This document shows positions 42,638-52,300 of a stretch of DNA of 64,000 nt, in pieces. Below the pieces are notes generated by a model, which worked only from the letters and a program-made list of their open reading frames with translations, did no database searches and was not told where the DNA came from. Made by a program: the position numbers and the translations under genes. The stretch comes from Saltatorellus ferox. GTDB lineage: Bacteria; Planctomycetota; UBA1135; GCA-002686595. The stretch is from NCBI GenBank assembly GCA_007751475.1, contig CP036434.1:2418001-2482000 (forward strand), given 5' to 3'. Numbering within the stretch: the stretch's first letter is position 1; each line of letters opens with the position of its first letter.

Positions 42638-45001
42638 ATGAACGCCACGACTCTCACGCTCTTTCTTCCCATGGCTCTCTTCGGATCGCCTCTCGCGGTC
42701 GGGCAGTTCGCGTCCCCTGCTCTCGAATTCCTCGACTCTCCGGGAGAGGCGGAAGGCTCTTCCGTAGAGCTTCCTCTGGAGTCCGACGTCGTGGTGTTCC
42801 AGGAGCACGACGGGACTCTCTGGTGCCGCGGGCGGCACTTCAAGGCCTCCGCCGATATCGGTGGTTTCACCTACGTGCCCTTCTTCGGTAGCGAAGCACC
42901 GCGCAACTTCCCCGTCCGGTTCGGGCTCGCGAGCGTGACCGCCGCCGGTGAGCCGATGCCAATTCCGGAAGCCACTCGCGTCCGTCTCCAGGGGAATCGG
43001 GTCATTCTCGGACGGGGCCCGATCGACGAGGTCTACGACGTCTCGATGGGATCCGTCGAGCAGAGCTTCGTTCTGAATGCCGCGGGACTGCGGGGCAACC
43101 TCGTCCTTCACGTGGACGTCGACACGGACCTCGTTGCCAGGGAATCCTCCTCCGGTGTTCGGTTCGAGAACGCCTGGGGCGCGGTGGACTACGAGCACGC
43201 GGTCGTCTTCGACGCTGCGGGGAGCCGACTCGAGCTACCCATTCACCTGATCGAGGGGCAGGTCCGTCTCGAAGTGCCCCGGGCTTTCCTCGCGGGGGCG
43301 AGCGACCCCATCACCGTGGATCCAGTCATCTCGTCGACGAGCCTGTACCTCAACCTGGCGAAGGACGCGATCACGCCCGACGTTGCTTTTCTGGGGGCGA
43401 CGTCCAGCATGGGCTCCACGAGCACCGGCTACGTCTTCGACGTTCCGTTCTCGGCCACCGATCACGACGTTCGCTTCGTCCAGGTGAACGCGAATACCAC
43501 GGCCATCTGGGTGGACTTCACCACGGCGAACTGGGTTCTGCCGAAGGTGGCTAGCGACTCTGGATCCCGGCAGTACCTCGTCACGGCGCTCGGCGCGAAC
43601 GCGAGCGGACTCAACGACGTCTACGCGGTCGCCATCCGCTCCAGCAACCTCGACCTGAGCCCACGGGTCATCGTCGGCGATACGTTCGTGGGGCAGTGGA
43701 ACAACCACGCATGCGACGTCGCCGGAAAGTCGAGCGGGCCCTCGCTCTTCAAGATCGTCTGGGAGCGCGAACTCCTGGTCCCCGGCCGACGCGTCATCCG
43801 AAGCGCTGCCGTGACGCCCGTCCAGCCGCACAGCACCGCGACGCCGCCCTCGGTATCGACCCTCGAGTCCGTGACGGGTCCATCCGCGACCGAGGACTTC
43901 ACGCTCCCCGCGATCTCCAGGTCATCGGGGGGCCCAGGCAACGGGGAATGGCGCTGCGTCTTCCTGCGTGAGGACTTCGCCACGGGAGTTCAGAAGATCT
44001 ACGGCGCCCGCTGGACGGACACCAACCAGCTCTCGAGTCCGCCCGTTTCTCTATTCACCCCTTCGATCGGATTTCGGATCCAAGGACTCGATGTTTCGGA
44101 GGGTCTAACGAGCCGGCCGGGTCCGCTGTTCGGTGAGGCTCTCTACTGCGTGACGGCGTCCATGACGAACCCGTCGGGCGGCGACGACGTGTGGGTCTAC
44201 GGAGCGGAGCGCGACGAGATCTTCGGGGCCTCTCTCTTGAGCTCCCGCGAGCACCGTCCGCTCAATCCCGAGCAGGCGTACCCGAGCGTGGGGGCCACGG
44301 CGTCCCAGTTCGTGGTCTCCTATCGCGAGTACGACCCCGCATCGAATCACTACCAGTACCTCTTCAGCGGCGTTCACATGACGAACTCCGGCAAGGTCGG
44401 TGTGAGCGAACGTCGAACGCTCCTCCTGGACGCAGGTGATCGCGAACCGCTGTTCCCAGCTTCGATCGCCACCTCCTTCTCTGCGGGCTTGCCGGGAGAG
44501 ACCTTCCGCGTGATCGCTCCCGTACGAACGGGAACGGGCACCTTCGAGATGCGGGGGATCGTCGCCAGCGTCGGAGAACCGGCAACCATCGGCTACCAGT
44601 ACTGCAACGGCACCCTGAACTCCACGGGAGACTACGGTTTCATCTCGATCTCGGGCGGCGCGGGCCCGGTCGCGTCCAAGACCCTGCACGCGTCGAGCCT
44701 GCCCCTGAGTCAGTTCGGCTTCTTCCTCACGAGCCAGGGCGGCTTCGACACGGTGCCGGCCGCAGGGAGCGCAGGTCGCGTCTGCATCTCGGGCGCGCCG
44801 ATCGGACGCTACTCGCAGAGCGCGGAGATCTTCACGACAGGGTCGACGGGGCGCGCGACGTTGGCGATCGATCCCATGGCTCTGCGGGCACCAAGCGGAA
44901 ACGTGGTCGGAGCGGCCGGGCAGACCTGGAACTTCCAGGCCTGGCACCGCGATTCGCCGGGGGGAAGCAACTTCACGAACGCGGTGTCGCTGCTGCTCTG
45001 A
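42638..45001 (+). CDS. Large secreted protein with lineage-specific C-terminal domain (copy C)
   Basis: A signal peptide is at the start (TLTLFLPMALFGSPLAVGQ). The N-terminal third (CRGRHFKASADIGGFTYVPFFGS, GSVEQSFVLNAAGLRGNLVLHV in parts, ITVDPVIS) matches the decayed gene at 48262-50611. The middle is beta-rich and may be a propeller. From about residue 652 comes the shared terminal domain: YQYCNGTLNSTG, SQFGFFLTSQ, GRVCISGAPIGRY, WNFQAWHRD and SNFTNAVSLLL at the end. It lies next to the kinase gene, convergent, 16 bp between the stops. Confidence 0.75.
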   Translation: MNATTLTLFLPMALFGSPLAVGQFASPALEFLDSPGEAEGSSVELPLESDVVVFQEHDGTLWCRGRHFKASADIGGFTYVPFFGSEAPRNFPVRFGLASVTAAGEPMPIPEATRVRLQGNRVILGRGPIDEVYDVSMGSVEQSFVLNAAGLRGNLVLHVDVDTDLVARESSSGVRFENAWGAVDYEHAVVFDAAGSRLELPIHLIEGQVRLEVPRAFLAGASDPITVDPVISSTSLYLNLAKDAITPDVAFLGATSSMGSTSTGYVFDVPFSATDHDVRFVQVNANTTAIWVDFTTANWVLPKVASDSGSRQYLVTALGANASGLNDVYAVAIRSSNLDLSPRVIVGDTFVGQWNNHACDVAGKSSGPSLFKIVWERELLVPGRRVIRSAAVTPVQPHSTATPPSVSTLESVTGPSATEDFTLPAISRSSGGPGNGEWRCVFLREDFATGVQKIYGARWTDTNQLSSPPVSLFTPSIGFRIQGLDVSEGLTSRPGPLFGEALYCVTASMTNPSGGDDVWVYGAERDEIFGASLLSSREHRPLNPEQAYPSVGATASQFVVSYREYDPASNHYQYLFSGVHMTNSGKVGVSERRTLLLDAGDREPLFPASIATSFSAGLPGETFRVIAPVRTGTGTFEMRGIVASVGEPATIGYQYCNGTLNSTGDYGFISISGGAGPVASKTLHASSLPLSQFGFFLTSQGGFDTVPAAGSAGRVCISGAPIGRYSQSAEIFTTGSTGRATLAIDPMALRAPSGNVVGAAGQTWNFQAWHRDSPGGSNFTNAVSLLL

Positions 45002-45017
45002 CGCGCATGCGCGCGAG

Positions 45018-47600
45018 CTACCTCGACTGCTTGGCCAGAGAGTCGCGGAAGTCGACGCGAGCTGCGTGCTTCGGATCTTTCTCGTCCGTGAGTTCGACGA
45101 GCTCACGGGCGAGCGCCAGCGCCTCCGACGTTTCGCCCTTCTCGGCGAGATACTGCACGAGCATGCCGAGCGCCGTGAGGGTGTTGAAGCCTCTCTCTCC
45201 GCCGGTCGCCTTGCGGAGGTCCCATTCCTCTCGCGCGGTAGAGATTGCCTCGTCGAGCCGCCCCGCGCTGCGGTGGATCTTGCCCTCCAGTCGCAGGAAG
45301 TCCGTGCGATGGGCCTCCGCGCTGCCGAAGACCTTCGCGCTGTGTTCGCGGCTCCGCTCCAGCAGCGGCTCGGCCTCCTCGAAACGCTCCATGCGAACGA
45401 GGAAGTCCGCCTTGGTGAGGGCCAGCATGAACGTCGCATGGTTCGGCTCATCGCCGAACGCGGTGGTGAACGCCTCCGCCTCCTCGATCTCGGTAAGCGC
45501 TTCTTCCGTTCGGCCCGCATCGCTCAAAGCGCTCGCGAGAGCCGCGCGCACCTGTAGCTGGTTCCGGCCAGATCCCTCGAGCCGTTCGTAGTCCGACTTG
45601 CACGTCAACAGCTCGCTCACTGCGTCCCTGCTCCGTCCCATCAGCCGGAGGTTCGTGGCCCGGTCCATGCGGATCGTGACGGGGAAGAGGCTGGTCGCGG
45701 CGACGTGATCTCTCGCGATTTGAAGCGCTTCCACGTAGTACGCCTCCGCCTCGTCACGACGGTCCCTGGTCGAGGCGTTCTGGCCCAGTCGGTGCAGGTC
45801 GGCCATGACCATCGACTCGTTCGCCGGCTGCATCGCACGCGCCACTTCCAGGCACTCCTGCAGGACCGCCTCCGCTTCCTCGAGCTGGCCAGAGCGGCCG
45901 TAGCAGATGCCCAGGTTCACCAGAACATAGTGATACTGGGGGTGGTTCCAGCCGAAGGCCTGCTCGACTCGCGGTTTGATCAGCTTCGTGAACTCGATCG
46001 CTTCCGAATAGCGGCCAATCACCTCGAGAAGGTCCGCCCACATGAGGTCGATGTCGAGGCGGTATTCCGACATGGGCTCGAACAGCAAAGCCGCTTCGTC
46101 CTTGGCCGATTCGAGCAGCTCGACGGCTTTCGGGAGTGCTCCGAGTCGAAAGTACCCTCGCCCGAGCTGGCTCTTCGCGATCAGTCGAGCCCTTGGGTCC
46201 TCGATCTTCTCTAGCTTCGGGACGTGGTCGTCGAGGAGGTCGCGGACGCGAACATCGCTGCCCATGGCGTAGCTCCCGAGGGCCTCGAACATGCGCGTCT
46301 GGAACTGGTTGAGCGTGCGCGAGATGTTCCCCTGCTCCGTCGCTTCGTCGCGCGCCGAGATGGCGTCGAGGCGATCCTTCTCACTGCGGGCGGTTGCCTG
46401 ATTCGCGCGGACGAGGCCGAAGCTCAGAGCGGCGATGATGCTGGCGATCGTGAGCAGGAACGCGCGGTACTTGCGGGCCATTCGGTGTATGCGATACCAG
46501 CTGCTCGGCGGCGCCGCTTCGATGGGTTCGTGTGCGCGGAAGCGCGCGAGGTCCTCGGCGAACTCCGCCGCCGATCCGTAGCGGCGCGAAGGATCCCGCG
46601 ACACGGCCTTCGACAGGATCCAGCGGAGCTCCTGGGGGAGCGCCGCGTCCGGCCGAGGATCGGCCTGCTGGAGCTGGGCGATCGCCCGCAGGAAGCTCAT
46701 GTCGCGGAGCGGAACCGGTGGCTGCCCGGAGAGGAGTTCCCACAGGATACATCCGAGTGAGTAGACGTCACTTCGGACATCGATCGCGAGGGGCTTGCCG
46801 CTGAGGTGCTCGGGACTCATGTAGGGAAGCGTGCCCATGAGGCTGCCCTCCGCTGTCTCGAGCGCCGACAGGCCGAGCGCGCCCGAGTCCTGGGGGCGCG
46901 CGAGACCGAAATCGATGACCTTCGCCGTGCCTTCGCGATCGACCAGGAGATTGTTCGGCTTGAGGTCGCGGTGGATCACGCCCTTCATGTGTCCGTGGTG
47001 GACGGCCTTTGCGCACTGCTCCATGAGCTCGAGCCGGGCCTCCTGGGGGAGGCGCTGGCGGGCCGCGTAGGTGGTGATAGCGAGGCCGTCCTCGACGAGT
47101 TCCATCGTGTAGTAGGGGAGCGGCTGCCCCGCGACGACGTGGGTGCCCGCTTCATAGAAGCGCGCGATGCCCGGGTGGTTGAGCTGGGCGAGGAGCTGGA
47201 ACTCGTGCCGGAACCGCCGCATCTCGTCCTCGCTGGCGAAGATACCCCTTAGCGTCTTGAGCGCGACGACGCGCTTCGAGCCGTCGTGCGCCGCCTTGAA
47301 GACGAGCCCCATCCCGCCGGAGCCGAGCAGCTCCTGGATCTCGTAGTCGCCCACACGGCCGTTCTTCAGCGTCTCAGGATCGATCTGGTCGGTGCGATCG
47401 GGGATGAAGATACGGGGCGCGACGCCCTCCAGGAACCTCGAGTCCATCCTGGCAGCGGCGCCCAGCAGCCGCTGCAAGCGCTCCAGTTGCTCCGGCCGAC
47501 CCTCGCACCGTTCTCTCAAGAACGCCTCTCGCGCCTCGTCATCCAGGGGGAGAGCGGCATCGTAGAGCTGCCGGAGTTCGGTCCAATCGTCTTGGTTCAT
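45018..47600 (-). CDS. Membrane Ser/Thr protein kinase with TPR-like sensor region
   Basis: A Hanks-type kinase domain at about residues 85-355: LLGSGGMG, VALKTL (Lys), VIHRDLKPNNLL, VIDFGLA and GTLPYMSPEHL. A membrane helix follows (FLLTIASIIAALSFGLV), then over 400 residues of helix pairs with TPR character outside. The 45-60 residue N-terminal region is of the type found with TIGR02999 sigma factors (MNQDDWTELRQLYDAALPL). It is divergent from the ECF sigma gene with 65 bp between starts, the usual pairing in Planctomycetota and Acidobacteria. Confidence 0.92.
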   Translation of the reverse strand: MNQDDWTELRQLYDAALPLDDEAREAFLRERCEGRPEQLERLQRLLGAAARMDSRFLEGVAPRIFIPDRTDQIDPETLKNGRVGDYEIQELLGSGGMGLVFKAAHDGSKRVVALKTLRGIFASEDEMRRFRHEFQLLAQLNHPGIARFYEAGTHVVAGQPLPYYTMELVEDGLAITTYAARQRLPQEARLELMEQCAKAVHHGHMKGVIHRDLKPNNLLVDREGTAKVIDFGLARPQDSGALGLSALETAEGSLMGTLPYMSPEHLSGKPLAIDVRSDVYSLGCILWELLSGQPPVPLRDMSFLRAIAQLQQADPRPDAALPQELRWILSKAVSRDPSRRYGSAAEFAEDLARFRAHEPIEAAPPSSWYRIHRMARKYRAFLLTIASIIAALSFGLVRANQATARSEKDRLDAISARDEATEQGNISRTLNQFQTRMFEALGSYAMGSDVRVRDLLDDHVPKLEKIEDPRARLIAKSQLGRGYFRLGALPKAVELLESAKDEAALLFEPMSEYRLDIDLMWADLLEVIGRYSEAIEFTKLIKPRVEQAFGWNHPQYHYVLVNLGICYGRSGQLEEAEAVLQECLEVARAMQPANESMVMADLHRLGQNASTRDRRDEAEAYYVEALQIARDHVAATSLFPVTIRMDRATNLRLMGRSRDAVSELLTCKSDYERLEGSGRNQLQVRAALASALSDAGRTEEALTEIEEAEAFTTAFGDEPNHATFMLALTKADFLVRMERFEEAEPLLERSREHSAKVFGSAEAHRTDFLRLEGKIHRSAGRLDEAISTAREEWDLRKATGGERGFNTLTALGMLVQYLAEKGETSEALALARELVELTDEKDPKHAARVDFRDSLAKQSR

Positions 47601-47665
47601 CCTGGTGAGGTCGGTTCGTAGGGTGAGCGTCCTGCAGCTTGCCAGTTCTGGTTCGGGCCAGGACA

Positions 47666-48226
47666 ATGGTATTCGTGGCCGACGAACTGACCCATCTCAT
47701 GCGACGAATGTCCGCCGGGGACCCCGCTGCGTCCGAGGCGGTGTGGTCGACGGTCTACGACCAGCTCCGAGCGATCGCGCGTCATCAGATGGTCACCGGG
47801 CCGAAGGGTGCTTCCCTCCACCCCACCATGCTCGTGAACGAGGCGTGGCTCAAGCTGGCGGGCAAGGAGGTGGCCTGGAGCGACCGCAAGCACTTCTTCC
47901 TGCTGGCGAGCCAGGTCATGCGGTCGGTGCTCGTCGACGCCGCGCGTCGTCGCGGCGCAGCGAAGCGGGGTGGAGATCTTCACCTCATCGATGTCGAGAT
48001 CGACCTGATGCCGGGGGGCGGGACCCCATTCGACATCCTCGAACTCGACGAGACACTCCAGCGACTGGCCGTCCACAGCGCGCGCATGGCGAAAATCGTC
48101 GAGCTTCGCGTCTTCGGTGGACTCGATCACGCGGAATGCGCGGAGTCACTCGGTTGTTCGCTGCGTTCCGTGGAGAGCGACTGGCATTTCGCCAAGGTCT
48201 GGCTGTACAGCGAGCTTGCGCCCTGA
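47666..48226 (+). CDS. ECF sigma factor, TIGR02999 type
   Basis: 186 residues from ATG 47666. Region 2: LTHLMRRMSAGDPAASEAVW, YDQLRAIARHQM, LHPTMLVNEAWLKL, HFFLLASQVMRSVLVDAARRR. Region 4: MAKIVELRVFGGLDHAECAE, LGCSLRSVESDWHFAKVWL. The pattern AKRGG between them is typical of TIGR02999. These sigma factors usually work with the kinase beside them. No anti-sigma factor is seen nearby, so control is probably by phosphorylation, as proposed for relatives; this is inference. Confidence 0.9.
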   Translation: MVFVADELTHLMRRMSAGDPAASEAVWSTVYDQLRAIARHQMVTGPKGASLHPTMLVNEAWLKLAGKEVAWSDRKHFFLLASQVMRSVLVDAARRRGAAKRGGDLHLIDVEIDLMPGGGTPFDILELDETLQRLAVHSARMAKIVELRVFGGLDHAECAESLGCSLRSVESDWHFAKVWLYSELAP

Positions 48227-48261
48227 CGGGCGGGTCGGAGCAGCGTGCGGCCGTTCGAGGG

Positions 48262-50611
48262 TCACTGAAACAGCAGCGAAACCGCGTTCGTGAAGTTCGA
48301 CGTGATGACGCCCTGCACGCGATCGCGGTGCCAGAGCTGAACGAAGAGGCGCTGGCCCGACACCGCCGCCATCGTCGCGGCGCTGGTCGGCAGGAATCTC
48401 GGGTCCATGTTGAGGCTGATCACCCCCGTGGAACCGCTCGATGCGACGAAGTTCGAATACCGCCCGATCGCTCCGCCGACGCACAGGACGCCCTGGCTTC
48501 CACCGGGGTGGATCACGTAGACCTGGGCTGTTCCGGTGAAGAAGAATCCGGAGGAGTAGCGCGGAAGGTCCACGGCGACGAGCGCTTTCGGGTCGCTGGT
48601 CGAGCGGTTGCCATAGAGCGCGATGAAGCCGCGGCGGCCCGTGCTGTTCGGCGCTCCGGAGCAGTACTGGTACGCGGCGGAGTCGGGCCCGCTGGCGAGG
48701 TGGGTGGCTCCCATGATCTCGTAGTCCTGCTGGACCGGATCCTTCCCGGACCACGCCATCGCCGACTCACGGCTCGCTCGCCCTCCGGACGCCTGGGAAG
48801 CGATCATCGGACCACCTCTCGGATAGCGAGGCGACGTGCCGAGCTGTGTACGCCTCTCCGAGATCGCGGCCCGACTACCTTCTACGAGGTCGAACGTCGT
48901 CGTGTAGAAGGCGTAGTCCGTCGTACCGGGCACTGACTCCGAGTATCCCACGAGAAACTCCTCGTTGGTGGTTCCAAGGGTCGCGGTCTCGCGGAGCTCA
49001 CCTGGACGCGCATGTTCGACGTCGATCAGGTTGGAGGAATAGACTCGACTCGTCTGCCGGCAGAGAAGGATCTGGTGGACCTGGACGAGGCTGAAGGGGC
49101 TCGAAAGGAAACTGACGGCGTAGACCGGGTCGCTGGATCCGACGCGCAGCGCGTCCGAGACGTCGACGCCATCGAAGTCGATGCCCCAGGAAAGGTAGGG
49201 GGAGCTATAGATGTGAGCCGGACCGCTGACGAGCACGCCGGCCGCGCTGACCTGGGCGGCGTCCACGTGCTCGTCGTTCGTACCTGTATCCCGATAGATG
49301 TACGCCAGGTTCCACGTGTTGACCGTCAGCGGGTCTCCGGTCGACTTCGAGACCGCGATGTCGAACGTCACGACCTGGCTGGAGGTGCCAAGGAAGTGCT
49401 CCTGCCCCAGCTGGCCGTCGTAGGTGACGGTCCGGTAGCGGCCGTAGTACTGGGACGACGAGAGCCCCCTGCACCAGGCCACCAGGAAGGTGGGGCCCGT
49501 GGATAGGGAGCGATTGCCGCCGACGTCCGGGCTCGTGTTGTTCGCGCCGCCCGCCGCGGAACCGATGATGATCTCCGGTCCGAGGATGCGCGTGACTTCG
49601 CCGAAGATCCTGCCCACGATCTCGTTCGACCCCGCGGAGCCAAGGCGCTCTGCCACGATGAGCGACCGATCGGCCCAGTTCAAGTTCGCGATCTTGGGTC
49701 AATACCAATTCGCGGAGCTTCCATCGATGTAGCCGCTGTGAGCGAAGGTCCCCGAAGAGGTCAGGGTCGTCCGGAAGATATCGTTGTCCGTGCCTGAGAA
49801 GCGGTCCTCGTAGACGTAGGTGTAGTGGTCCGTCGTCGCGTCGTAGGCCACGTCCGGATAGCTCTGATCCTGGCTCGCCGTATCGACCGCGAAGGTGGTC
49901 AGCAGGGGATCGACGACGACGCCGCCGCAGGGCCTCGCGGAGGAACGCAGCGGGAACCGTGATCTCGATGGCACTTCCCGTGAAGCGTATGGGTGCGGAA
50001 GCACTACGGCCTCCGCCGTCGATCGCAGTGGCGAGGCCGTAGTCCATACCGCCGAGTCCGGACTCGAAGCGGAGCCCCGAAGCGTTCGCCAGGCCATCCA
50101 GTGGTGAGACGACGCCCAGGACGAGCACCAGGTCACCGTTCGCGCCGGCAGCGTCGACCGAGAAACTCTGCTCGACGGACTCCAGCGCGAAGTCGTACAG
50201 GACTTCGACGGCGCCGCGATCGAGGACAAATCGATCTCCTCTCCGGGAAACGCTGGCCGCTTCGGAAAGGGCGAGCGCTTCGCCCCCGAGTGTCGCGGCC
50301 TTCAGCCTGAAATCGATCGGGTAGTTCTCAGGGGCCGCCGACCCGAGGAAGGGGATGTAGGTGAAGCCCGACCCGGACACGCGCGCCTTGTAGGTCCGCC
50401 CCCGAACCCAGGTTCCGTCCGCGTGCTCCGTGAAGTGAAGCGCCGCGTGCCGATCGTGGTCGCCTGCGAAAAGCTCCGCCGACAGCATGGGGGAGGTCTC
50501 CAGCAGGGCGCTCGACTGGGCCCCGGCCATCGGAATTAGCTGAACTGAGGCCCAGAGGAGCGACAGGCCGAGTGACAGGGAACGCGCGGGGAGGGAACGC
50601 GGATGATTCAT
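48262..50611 (-). pseudogene. Decayed paralog of the secreted protein at 42638, with the lineage-specific C-terminal domain (copy D)
   Basis: Start ATG 50611 with a signal (LSLGLSLLWASVQLIPMAGA). The frame matches the paralog through WVRGRTYKA, GFTYIPFLGSAAPENYP and SVEQSFSVDAAG, then breaks by one base around 49925-49940, in a GC-rich CGG/CGT run. The continuing frame reads VVVDPLLTTFAVDTASQDQSYPD in parts, until an in-frame TGA at 49699-49701, where the paralog has Leu in ANWVLPK against ANWY-stop-PK. Downstream, from the next Met (49683), the rest is open to the normal end: FFFTG, PGGSQGVLCVGGAIGRY, SNFTNAVSLLFQ. One frameshift plus one nonsense codon, unless the assembly has errors. Confidence 0.8.
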
Positions 50612-50802
50612 GGCGATGGGAGGAGCCAGCGGCGAGGCTGGCTCTCGGAGGAAGCGGGGGAGGTCGTCCGTTCGAGACGATTCCGCGGAGTTCTGGCCGT
50701 CAGGCCAGCCCCGCACCCCGTCTCTGCTCCTCCACCGCAATCCGGACCGCAGACCCGCAAAGGAATCACCCAATCCCGTGATGCGACGCCCCGCCCCTTC
50801 CT

Positions 50803-50912
50803 CTCACAGCCTGAGCAAAAGTCCATTTTGCTCATCGTTGGATGCCCCTGGCGCATCCGCTAACGCGGATGCGCGTCGAGCATGAGCCATCTTTGCTCAG
50901 GTTCTCAAGTGC
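50803..50912 (+). repeat. Dispersed palindromic repeat, family R, copy 3
   Basis: The best-formed copy: outer stem CCTGAGCAAA with TTTGCTCAGG, inner stem GGCGCATCCGC-TAAC-GCGGATGCGC. Its right end overlaps the glmM stop by a few bases. Related to 864-968 and 2926-3025. Confidence 0.78.
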
Positions 50913-52299
50913 TCGCCCGCGCCGCGATCTCCTCGCGCAGCGTGTCCACGAGGTCGTCGCCGATCTCCTGGATGCGCGCTGCGTCCGGTCCTTCCACCAT
51001 CACGCGCGCCTTGGACTCCGTGCCCGAGTAGCGCACGTTCACGCGGCCGTCGGCGCCGAGCTCCTCTTCGTAGCGCATCCGCTTCTCCTGGAAGATCGGG
51101 AGCGTCTCCAGCGCTGGCTTGGCGGCCACCTTGAGGCCCAGGAGCACCTGGGGGAAAGGAACGAACGGTGCAGCCAGCTCGGAGAGCGTCTTGCCCGTGC
51201 GCGCGCGGACGCCGAGCACGTGCAGCGCTGTCAGTAGCCCGTCGCCGATGAAGCCGCTGTCGGCTCCGAAGATGATGTGGCCGGATTTCTCCCCGCCGAG
51301 GCGCAGTCCGTTCTGGCGCAGGCCCTCGACGACCTGGCGGTCGCCGACGCCCACCTCGACCACGCCGACGCCCACGGGCTCCAGGGCTCGATGCAGGCCG
51401 CGATTGCTCATGACCGTGGCCACGATGCGCAGGTCGCTCCAGAGGCCGCGGGCCGCCGCGTCGCGGGCCAGGATCGCCATGATCGCGTCGCCGTCGACGA
51501 GATCACCCTTCTCGTCCACCAGCAGGCAGCGGTCTGCGTCACCGTCGAGGGCCACGCCGAAGTCGGCGCCGAGGGCCTTGACGCGCTCCTGCAGCGGCTC
51601 CGGGTAGGTCGATCCGCAGCCTTCGTTGATGTTCGTTCCGGTCGGTGCCCCGAAGAGCGTGGTGACCTCGGCGCCGATCGCCTCGAGCACGCGCGGGCCG
51701 ACGTGACTGGCGGCGCCGTTCGCGCAGTCGATCACGACCTTCGCGCCCGCGAGGTCGAGCGGCTCGCCGCTCTTCGCGAGCTGGATGAGGTGCTCGGCGT
51801 AGAGGTCCTCGAGGTGTGCGTCGTGGGTGAGATCCAGGGAGCCGGCCGCCTGGCCGCCGGGATCGACGCGGTTCATCTCCTCGCGGAGACGCATCTCGAT
51901 CTCCGACTGCTGCGCGTCGGTCAGCTTCGAGCCCGCGCCCGCGAAGAGCTTGATGCCGTTGTCTTCGGCCGGGTTGTGCGAGGCGCTGATCATCACGCCG
52001 AGGGACACGTCCTGGGTCGCCGTCAGCCACGCGAGACCCGGCGTCGGGAGGAGCCCAGCGGTTCGAGCGGCGACGCCCGAGGCCGCGAGCCCCCGCGCGA
52101 GCGCTTCCTGGAGCGCCTTCGCCGACGCGCGCCCATCATGGGCGATCAGCGCCTCGGCCGCGTGCCCCGAGCCGACGCCGAGGACCGTGCCCGCCGCTCG
52201 CCCCAGGGCCTCGACGGCCTCGACCGACAGCCACCCTTCCAGCGCCTTCCCGCGAATCCCGTCCGTCCCGAAGATCTCCTGGCTCATCACTGCTTGCAT
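50905..52299 (-). CDS. glmM: Phosphoglucosamine mutase
   Basis: Converts glucosamine-6-phosphate to glucosamine-1-phosphate for peptidoglycan and LPS precursors. It starts MQAVMSQEIFGTDGIRG; the active-site serine block is GVMISASHNPAEDNGIK and the metal loop DGDADRCLLVDEKG. The C-terminal phosphate-binding part VNVRYSGTESKARVMVEG is present. ATG 52299 is preferred because AGGATGAGTAGG precedes it, with the stop of the CdaA gene just one base before (TAGGATG); ATG 52287 is the alternative. It is the last gene of the ftsH-folP-cdaA cluster. Confidence 0.94.
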   Translation of the reverse strand: MQAVMSQEIFGTDGIRGKALEGWLSVEAVEALGRAAGTVLGVGSGHAAEALIAHDGRASAKALQEALARGLAASGVAARTAGLLPTPGLAWLTATQDVSLGVMISASHNPAEDNGIKLFAGAGSKLTDAQQSEIEMRLREEMNRVDPGGQAAGSLDLTHDAHLEDLYAEHLIQLAKSGEPLDLAGAKVVIDCANGAASHVGPRVLEAIGAEVTTLFGAPTGTNINEGCGSTYPEPLQERVKALGADFGVALDGDADRCLLVDEKGDLVDGDAIMAILARDAAARGLWSDLRIVATVMSNRGLHRALEPVGVGVVEVGVGDRQVVEGLRQNGLRLGGEKSGHIIFGADSGFIGDGLLTALHVLGVRARTGKTLSELAAPFVPFPQVLLGLKVAAKPALETLPIFQEKRMRYEEELGADGRVNVRYSGTESKARVMVEGPDAARIQEIGDDLVDTLREEIAARAST

Positions 52300-52300
52300 C

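Noticed and set aside
49699..49701. In-frame TGA in the decayed secreted-protein gene as a second selenocysteine codon
   Set aside because: The paralog has Leu, not Cys, at this position, there is no redox motif around it, and the same gene also has a one-base frameshift about 230 bp upstream. Nonsense decay is the simpler explanation.
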